Positions 58,427-64,000 of a stretch of DNA of 64,000 bases are shown piece by piece. The notes under the pieces are model-generated. The model searched no databases. It worked only from the letters and a program-made list of their open reading frames with translations, and had not been told where the DNA came from. Every line of letters begins with the position of its first letter. The first letter of the stretch is position 1. Position numbers and translations under genes: made by a program. This DNA is from Streptomyces canus (GTDB lineage: Bacteria; Actinomycetota; Actinomycetes; Streptomycetales; Streptomycetaceae), in assembly GCF_030815415.1 (NCBI RefSeq), contig NZ_JAUSWW010000001.1:4836001-4900000 (forward strand), written 5' to 3'.

Positions 58427-59638
58427 TCACGCCACGACCTCGCCCAGCACCCGGGCCGCCCGCTCCACGTCCGCGAACCCGACGTACAGCGGTGTGAACC
58501 CGAACCGCAGCACGTCCGGGGACCGGAAGTCACCGACCACACCCCGCTCGATCAGCCGCTTCATCACGTCCCCGGCGTCGTCGCAGCGCAACGCCACCTG
58601 ACTGCCGCGTTCCGCGTGGGCCGCCGGAGTCACCGACTCCACCCGCCCCACGGGCACGTACGCGGTCACGCACTCCAGGAAGAAGTCCGTCAGCGCGAGG
58701 GACTTGGCGCGCACCGCCTCGATGGAGACGCCGTCCCACACCTCGAGGGCCGCCTCCAGCGCCAGCATCGACAAGATGTCCGGCGTACCGACCCGCCCGC
58801 GCAGCGCACCGGGCGCCGCCTCGTAGTCGGGCCGCATCCCGAAGGGCTCCGCGTGGGAGTTCCAGCCGGGCAGCGGGGAGTCGAAACGGTCCTGGAGACC
58901 GGAGCGCACATAGAGGTACGCCGGTGAACCGGGGCCGCCGTTCAGGTACTTGTAGGTGCAGCCGACCGCGAGGTCGACCCCGTGCTCGTCCAGCCCCACC
59001 GGCAGCGCGCCCGCGCTGTGGCACAGGTCCCAGACCACCACGGCACCGGCCGCGTGCACGGCCGCCGTCAGCACGGGCAGGTCGTGCAGCCGGCCCGTGC
59101 GGTAGTCGACATGGTTCAGCAGCACGGCCGCCGTACGCTCACCCAGCACTCCCGGCACCTCGGACGGTGTCACGGGACGCAGTGTGCAGCCGGTCATCCG
59201 GGCCGCGGACTCGGCGATGTACCCGTCGGTGGGGAAGGTGGTCGCGTCGACCACGATCTCGTCCCGGCCGGGCCCCGCCATCCTGACCGCGGCCACAAGT
59301 GCCTTGAAGACATTGACACTTGTGGAGTCACCGACCACGATCTGCCCGGCCGCCGCCCCCACCAGCGGGGCGATCAGATCGCCGATCCGCTCGGGCGCGG
59401 TCCACCAGCCGCTCTCGTCCCAGGACCGGATGCGCAACGCGCCCCACTGCCGTCGTACGACGTCCTCGACCCGCCCCGGGACGGCGGCGGGCAGCGCACC
59501 CAGCGAGTTCCCGTCCAGGTACACCCCTGCGGCGTCAGCCCCATGATCAGACTCAGTGTCGAGCACGAACTGCGAGCGCAGGGACGCCAGTTCGTCGGCG
59601 GCGTCCGACTTCTCGGCGCGCGCGATGAGTTCAGACAT
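58427..59638 (-). CDS. kynU: Kynureninase
   Basis: A 403-residue PLP enzyme that cleaves kynurenine to anthranilate and alanine. VYLDGNSLGALP is the N-terminal signature, VVGDSTSVNVFKAL the PLP-phosphate block, VVWDLCHSAGALPVGLDEHGVDLAVGCTYKYLNGGPGSPAYLYV carries the PLP-ring Asp and the Schiff-base Lys, and FGFTPLYVGFADV the C-terminal block. I chose the ATG at 59638 (MSELIARAEKSD), which overlaps the kynA stop by 8 bp. Confidence 0.95.
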   Translation of the reverse strand: MSELIARAEKSDAADELASLRSQFVLDTESDHGADAAGVYLDGNSLGALPAAVPGRVEDVVRRQWGALRIRSWDESGWWTAPERIGDLIAPLVGAAAGQIVVGDSTSVNVFKALVAAVRMAGPGRDEIVVDATTFPTDGYIAESAARMTGCTLRPVTPSEVPGVLGERTAAVLLNHVDYRTGRLHDLPVLTAAVHAAGAVVVWDLCHSAGALPVGLDEHGVDLAVGCTYKYLNGGPGSPAYLYVRSGLQDRFDSPLPGWNSHAEPFGMRPDYEAAPGALRGRVGTPDILSMLALEAALEVWDGVSIEAVRAKSLALTDFFLECVTAYVPVGRVESVTPAAHAERGSQVALRCDDAGDVMKRLIERGVVGDFRSPDVLRFGFTPLYVGFADVERAARVLGEVVA

Positions 59639-60470
59639 GGGACCGTGCCGTCCACAGCTCGGGGAAGACGTTCTTCTGCGCGCGCTTCTCCAGCCAGGCC
59701 ACGCCGGCCGAACCGCCCGTGCCCGCCTTGGCGCCCATCGCGCGACGCGTGGCCACCAGGTGGTCGTTGCGCCAGCGCCACACCAGCTCGGCGACATCGG
59801 TCAGCGCCTCGCCCAGCCGGGCGACCTCGTCCGTGGCGTCACCGGAGTAGACGGCGGTCCAGGCCGCCTCGACCTCGGCCGACGGCTCGTACCGCCGCGA
59901 CACGTCACGGCTGAGCACCGGCTGCGGGACGGCGTGCCCGCGCCGCGCCATCAGCCGCAGCACCTCGTCGTACAGGCTCGGCTCGTGCAGCGCCTTCTCC
60001 AGCTCCGCGTGCACACGCGGCGCGCCACGGTGGGGCACCAGCATGGACGCGGACTTGTCGCCGAGCAGGAACTCCATCCGGCGGTACATCGCGGACTGGA
60101 AGCCGGAGCCCTCGCCGAGAGCGGCACGGTAGGAGTTGAACTGGGCCGGCGTGAGCTGTCCGAGCGGCTTCCAGGAGGCGTTCAGCGCCTCCAGCTCGCG
60201 TACGGAACGCTTCAGGGCGTCCACCGCGACCGGCACGTCGTCGGAGCGGAGCGCTCGCGCGGCGGTCTCCCACTCGTGGACGATGACGGTGAACCACAGC
60301 TCCATGACCTGGGTCGTGACCAGGAAGACCATCTCTCCGGGATCGTCGGAGAGGGTGTGCTGGAGGTGGGTGAGCACGTCCGCCTTGACGTAGTCCTCGT
60401 ACGGCGTCGTGCCTTCGAAGTCGAGATGCGGAGTCTCTGGCTCCTGAATGTCATGAGCCTCGTGGGACAT
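59631..60470 (-). CDS. kynA: Tryptophan 2,3-dioxygenase
   Basis: A 279-residue heme enzyme that opens the indole ring of tryptophan to give N-formylkynurenine. TPYEDYVKADVLTHLQHTL is the substrate-binding start, VMELWFTVIVHEWETAARAL follows, and LVWRWRNDHLVATRRAMGAKAGTGGSAGVAWLEK holds the heme-ligand His and the conserved GTGGS loop. The ribosome-binding site GGAGACAGCG precedes the ATG. It is first in the kynA-kynU operon. Confidence 0.95.
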   Translation of the reverse strand: MSHEAHDIQEPETPHLDFEGTTPYEDYVKADVLTHLQHTLSDDPGEMVFLVTTQVMELWFTVIVHEWETAARALRSDDVPVAVDALKRSVRELEALNASWKPLGQLTPAQFNSYRAALGEGSGFQSAMYRRMEFLLGDKSASMLVPHRGAPRVHAELEKALHEPSLYDEVLRLMARRGHAVPQPVLSRDVSRRYEPSAEVEAAWTAVYSGDATDEVARLGEALTDVAELVWRWRNDHLVATRRAMGAKAGTGGSAGVAWLEKRAQKNVFPELWTARSHV

Positions 60471-60681
60471 CGCTGTCTCCTGTTATGTACTCCGGGTAGC
60501 GGTCCGCCCCTGCCGTTACCGACACGGGGGCCCCGGTCCCCGCCAGGCATCCTCTTCGATGGTCCCGCGAAATGGCAAGGTTCGCCCCATCACACCGGGC
60601 GGACCCGGCGCGGCCGCCTGTATTACGGTTCTGGAGCGCGCGGGACCGCGCCGGGGGAAGGTCTGTGCTGGGGGAGAAGCG

Positions 60682-61389
60682 TTGAGCGCTCGGATTCTGG
60701 TGGCCGAGGACGACGAGAAGCAGTCCCGACTGATCCGGATCTATCTGGAGCGGGAGGGAAACGCGGTGCACGTCGTGGCCGACGGCCGCGCTGCGCTGGA
60801 ACGGGCCCGTTCCTCGAAGCCGGATCTCATCGTGCTCGACGTGATGCTCCCGCTGGTCGACGGGCTCGACGTCTGCCGCATCCTGCGCACCGAGTCGGCC
60901 GTCCCGATTCTGCTGCTGACCGCCCGCACCACCGAGGAGGACATGCTCCTGGGCCTCGACCTCGGTGCCGACGACTACCTCACCAAGCCGTACAGCCCCC
61001 GCGAACTGACCGCGCGGGTAAGGGCGTTGCTGCGCCGCTCCAGGAACTCCGGCGGTGCCGCGGAGCCCGCGGTGCTGCGCGTCGGTGCGGTGGAGCTGGA
61101 CACCGCGCGCTTCGAGGTCCGCGTGGCCGGACGGCCGGTGACGCTGACCGCGAAGGAGTTCGCCATCCTGGAGATGCTGGCGCGGGAACCGGGCCGGGTC
61201 TTCACCCGGGCGCAGATCATCGAGCGCGTCTTCGGCTTCGACCGGGACGTCCTGGAGCGGACCGTCGACGCCCACATGATGAACATGCGCCGCAAAGTGG
61301 AGGCGGACCCGCAGCGGCCCCGCCTCCTGGAAACGGTGTACGGCCGGGGCTACCGCCTCGCGGAGGGCTCGGACTCAGCCCGCTTCTGA
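60682..61389 (+). CDS. OmpR-family response regulator (TTG start)
   Basis: A 235-residue regulator: VAEDDEKQSRLIRIYLEREG, phospho-acceptor Asp in LIVLDVMLPLVDG (about 53), Lys in YLTKPYSPREL, and the winged helix LTAKEFAILEMLAREPGRVFTRAQIIERVFG with DAHMMNMRRKVE. TTG at 60682 with GGGGGAG upstream is the best start. Its last 15 bp overlap, tail to tail, the end of the sensor kinase gene on the other strand, so the presumed pair is convergent instead of an operon. Confidence 0.92.
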   Translation: MSARILVAEDDEKQSRLIRIYLEREGNAVHVVADGRAALERARSSKPDLIVLDVMLPLVDGLDVCRILRTESAVPILLLTARTTEEDMLLGLDLGADDYLTKPYSPRELTARVRALLRRSRNSGGAAEPAVLRVGAVELDTARFEVRVAGRPVTLTAKEFAILEMLAREPGRVFTRAQIIERVFGFDRDVLERTVDAHMMNMRRKVEADPQRPRLLETVYGRGYRLAEGSDSARF

Positions 61390-63081
61390 GGCCCCCGGAG
61401 TGCCCGAGGCCCGGGCGGCTCCGGACCCGCCGACGCCGTCCGGTGCCGCCGGCAGGCTCACCCGGAAGGTCGTGCCGACGCCGACCTCGCTGCGCACCTC
61501 GATCGTGCCCCCGTGGTCGGTGACGATCTGGCGGGCGATGGACAGCCCCAGACCGCTGCCGCCGGTCGCCCGCCCCCGGGAGGCGTCGGCCCGCCAGAAG
61601 CGGTCGAAGAGATGCGGCAGGTCCTCGGCCGATATCCCCCGGCCGGTGTCCCGGATCTCCATCTCCGCGACGGCCGGCCCGCCCCGTGCGAGACCTTGTG
61701 GGACGTGTGGGAGCAGGGCCAGGGTCACGGTCCCGCCCGCCGCTGTGGCCCGCAGCGCGTTGCCCACCAGGTTGCCGACGACCTGGCGCAGCCGGTCCGG
61801 GTCCGCGGTCACGATCACGGACCCCGGCGCCCACAGCTCTAGCTCGACGCCCGCCGCCTCGGCCTGGGCGCGGTGGGCGGTGCGGCCGGCCTCCAGGAGG
61901 TCACGCAGATCGACCGCGACGGGGTGGTAGGTGAGCGCGCCGGCCTCCGCGAGGGCGAGATCCTGGAGATCGTCCACGACCCGCTGCTGGAGCAGTGCCT
62001 CCTCGTGGAGCGAGGCGAGCAGTTCCGGGGTCGGCTCGACGACACCGTCCCGCAGGGCCTCCAGATAGCCGCGCAGATTGGCCAGCGGGGTGCGCAGTTC
62101 GTGCGCGATGTCACCGGTGAGGCGGCGCTGGCGCTCCTCGCCCGCCTGGAGGGAGTCGGCCATGCGGTTGAAGGCGCCGCCGAGCTGCGCGATCTCGTCC
62201 CGGCCCAGGACGGGTACGCGGCGCGCCAGGTCGCCCTCGCCCAGTCCCTTCGCGGCCAGGGTGATGGCGCGGACGGGGCGCAGTACGGCCCGGCTCAGCA
62301 GCAGGGCGCCGAGGATGACCGCGAGAGCCACTCCCACCGCGACGGCCACGGTGGGCGCGGCGGCCAGGGTGGGCGGCGCGTCGTTGCGGACGCCGAGACG
62401 GATCTCCAGACGCGGGGGCGCGTCGGCGGCGATCCGCTCGTGGAAGACCCGCCGCACGCAGTCGGCGGGCCGCTGGTCGGACTCGCACGGCAGGAGGGCG
62501 GCGAGATCCTCCTCGGTCGGTATCTGCGCCTCGGTGCCCGGCCGCGGACACTGAGCGGGCCGCCGGTCGGTGCTGATCCGGGGGACGCCGTCGTCGCCCG
62601 GCCGGGCCGTCACCTGGGCCCCGGCCCGTGTCAGACACGCCGAGTAGGCCACGGTGGCGCGGTACTCGGCGATCGTCAGGGCGGTGATCTTCATCGCCCC
62701 CCGCGGCACCAGACCCGCGGGGAGCCGCAGGACGGGGCGCGGGTCGACCAGGACCGCGGGCTGACCGCTCACCGCCCGGGGGGTGCGGCCGGCCAGGGCG
62801 TCGGAGTCGGCGAGCAGGACGTCGGTCTCGGTGGCGACCCGGATGCGCTGGCCGGTGTCCCGGGCGAGCTCGGCCACGGTCGGCGACAGTCCCTCCCAGG
62901 TGCCGTGGGCGAAGCCGTACGCGCGCAGTTCGCCGGTGATCCGGGAGACGTCCTGGCGGCCGGCCGCCGCGCTCTCCTGCACCTGGCGGTTGGCCTGCCG
63001 CAGGGTCAGCCAGGCGGTGGCGGCGGTGGCGGCCAGCGCGACCACCATGAGCAGACCGAGAACCCTGATCCGGAAGCTCAT
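61375..63081 (-). CDS. Membrane sensor histidine kinase
   Basis: A 568-residue kinase: membrane helix at about 6-27, a large extracytoplasmic sensor of about 230 residues with four cysteines (in YSACLTRAG, PAQCPRPG, LLPCESDQ and PADCVRR, likely two disulfides), and a second helix (VAVAVGVALAVILGALLLSRAV). HAMP, HisKA with LTGDIAHELRTPLANLRGYLEAL, and HATPase (VGNLVGNALRATAAGG; DTGRGISAEDLPHLFDRFWRA; GGSGLGLSIARQI) follow. It lies 88 bp downstream of a MacB/FtsX permease in the same direction, as in peptide-sensing BceS/BaeS arrangements. Confidence 0.93.
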   Translation of the reverse strand: MSFRIRVLGLLMVVALAATAATAWLTLRQANRQVQESAAAGRQDVSRITGELRAYGFAHGTWEGLSPTVAELARDTGQRIRVATETDVLLADSDALAGRTPRAVSGQPAVLVDPRPVLRLPAGLVPRGAMKITALTIAEYRATVAYSACLTRAGAQVTARPGDDGVPRISTDRRPAQCPRPGTEAQIPTEEDLAALLPCESDQRPADCVRRVFHERIAADAPPRLEIRLGVRNDAPPTLAAAPTVAVAVGVALAVILGALLLSRAVLRPVRAITLAAKGLGEGDLARRVPVLGRDEIAQLGGAFNRMADSLQAGEERQRRLTGDIAHELRTPLANLRGYLEALRDGVVEPTPELLASLHEEALLQQRVVDDLQDLALAEAGALTYHPVAVDLRDLLEAGRTAHRAQAEAAGVELELWAPGSVIVTADPDRLRQVVGNLVGNALRATAAGGTVTLALLPHVPQGLARGGPAVAEMEIRDTGRGISAEDLPHLFDRFWRADASRGRATGGSGLGLSIARQIVTDHGGTIEVRSEVGVGTTFRVSLPAAPDGVGGSGAARASGTPGASEAG

Positions 63082-63169
63082 CGCGGTCCGCCCTCGGCTG
63101 CCTCAGCGCAGGCACTCAACGTGACTCCTGTTCCGTACGGGACCGTCGGCAGGGAATGTCCGACGGTAC

Positions 63170-64000
63170 TCATGTGCCGGCCAGCGCCTCCGTCGGCGCC
63201 AGCCTGCTCGCCCGGACCGCCGGGTACAGGCCGGCGATCACGCCGATGAGCAGCGTCGCGGCGACGCCCGCCACGCTCGCCCAGGCCGGGACGACCGTAG
63301 GCCAGTCGCGGCTGAGGGCATAGCCCGCGGTGATGAGAGTGCCGAGGACCGTTCCGGCCAGGCCGCCGATGAGGGAGAGCAGCAGGGACTCCGTCACGAA
63401 CTGCGTGCGGATCTGGCCCCGGGTCGCCCCGAGTGCCCGGCGCAGGCCGATCTCCCCGCGCCGTTCCAGGACCGAGATGACCATGGTGTTGCCCACGCCC
63501 ACGCCGCCGACGAGCAGGGCGACCCCGCCGAGGCCGAGCAGCAGTCCGGTCAGCGCGGACTCGGTGGCCTCCCGGGCGGCGAGCGCGTCGGAGGGCCGTG
63601 AGATCCGTACCTCGCCCGGATTCTCGGGGTGGGCGGTGGCCGGGAGCACCGCCCGTACCGCGGTGACCTCGCTGTCCTGGGCGCGGACGTACACCGTCGA
63701 CGGGTGCCCCTCGAAGCGCAGATAGGTCCGGGCCGCCGACCAGCCGACCAGGGCGGCGCTGTCGAGCTCTGGAGCGAGCGGTACCGGGTCGAGGACGCCG
63801 ATCAGCGAGAACCAGCGGCCGCCGAGCCAGAGACGGGTTCCCGGGGTGTGCACGTCGAGCCGCCGGGCGGCCGTGGCGCCGAGGACGACGGCGGGGTACT
63901 CGCCGGTCGCGGAGTCCAGCCAGCGGCCCCTGCGGACCTGACCCCCGACGGCGGGAAGGAGCTCGCGTCCGGCCGCGAGAACGGTCAGTGAGCCGGTGCG
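63170..64000 (-). CDS. MacB/FtsX-type ABC permease, partial (5' end outside window)
   Basis: The C-terminal 276 residues of a permease, running off the right edge of the window. The extracytoplasmic MacB_PCD part (GTRLWLGGRWFSLIGVLDPV; STVYVRAQDSE) is followed by three C-terminal helices of the FtsX domain (LLLGLGGVALLVGGVGVGNTMVISVLERRGEIGLRRALGATRGQI; LLLSLIGGLAGTVLGTLI; AGVAATLLIGVIAGLYPAVRASRL). In-frame sequence continues upstream of the GTG at 63853 to the edge, so that GTG is not the start. The ATPase gene should lie beyond. Confidence 0.9.
   Translation of the reverse strand, partial: RTGSLTVLAAGRELLPAVGGQVRRGRWLDSATGEYPAVVLGATAARRLDVHTPGTRLWLGGRWFSLIGVLDPVPLAPELDSAALVGWSAARTYLRFEGHPSTVYVRAQDSEVTAVRAVLPATAHPENPGEVRISRPSDALAAREATESALTGLLLGLGGVALLVGGVGVGNTMVISVLERRGEIGLRRALGATRGQIRTQFVTESLLLSLIGGLAGTVLGTLITAGYALSRDWPTVVPAWASVAGVAATLLIGVIAGLYPAVRASRLAPTEALAGT

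Noticed and set aside
1..64000. CRISPR array
   Set aside because: I saw no regularly spaced repeats of 25-40 bp with unique spacers; the only tandem array is the gapless 18-bp repeat at 5293.
1..64000. Biosynthetic gene cluster
   Set aside because: The P450, acyltransferase, VOC protein and kyn genes are scattered. There is no PKS, NRPS, terpene or RiPP core gene in the window.

Overview
The window is a piece of a high-GC actinomycete chromosome, almost certainly Streptomyces. Codon third positions are nearly all G or C, GTG and TTG starts are common, genes are tightly coupled through ATGA or GTGA overlaps, and two intergenic stretches look like Streptomyces-wide repeats. It also carries core Streptomyces gene clusters: ECF sigma factor, asd, ask; recR and ybaB; purA; kynA, kynU and kynB. 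I ran no searches, so names rest on motifs I can read and on family knowledge.

Layout. 1-3190 is an accessory end: an IS3-family insertion sequence with readable inverted repeats and a 3-bp target duplication, one low-GC orphan gene, and a 3' fragment of a proline tRNA that looks like the attachment site of an integrated element. 3286-14490 holds a zinc-ribbon protein, a quinone-reductase-like flavoprotein divergent from an XRE regulator, a two-gene permease unit, a large TrkA-type NAD-binding membrane protein, an S9 peptidase, SURF1, and an ECF sigma factor with a membrane partner. 14897-23270 holds asd, ask (with a probable nested beta subunit), a P450 remnant, an OmpR-type two-component system, a TauE/SafE exporter, a DUF5063 gene, recR and ybaB. 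23526-33888 holds a SLATT protein, a DesK/DesR-like two-component system divergent from two small membrane proteins, a Ser/Thr kinase, a MarR/DJ-1 pair, an aminotransferase with a GntR regulator, and small conserved proteins.

33963-34500 is a decay zone with two broken genes, one an ECF sigma factor cut by an in-frame stop. 34525-43271 holds a Tat-exported 5'-nucleotidase, purA, a DAG-kinase-like protein, a Uma2 protein, and an ethanolamine unit (eutB, eutC, permease). 43272-46316 is a GbsR/MarR regulator divergent from an ABC exporter. 46317-47840 is a solitary TnpB element lodged at the end of the exporter permease gene. 48141-56485 holds a P450 and two paralogous NarL-type two-component systems whose operons share an identical 17-bp promoter element. 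56645-60470 is the kynurenine branch of tryptophan catabolism. The window ends with an OmpR regulator convergent with a sensor kinase, and a MacB/FtsX permease cut by the window edge.

Together the genes show dense signalling (five two-component pairs, one Ser/Thr kinase, one sigma/membrane-partner pair), nitrogen and amino-acid catabolism (ethanolamine, tryptophan) and housekeeping. Mobile DNA is limited to the left end and the TnpB insertion.
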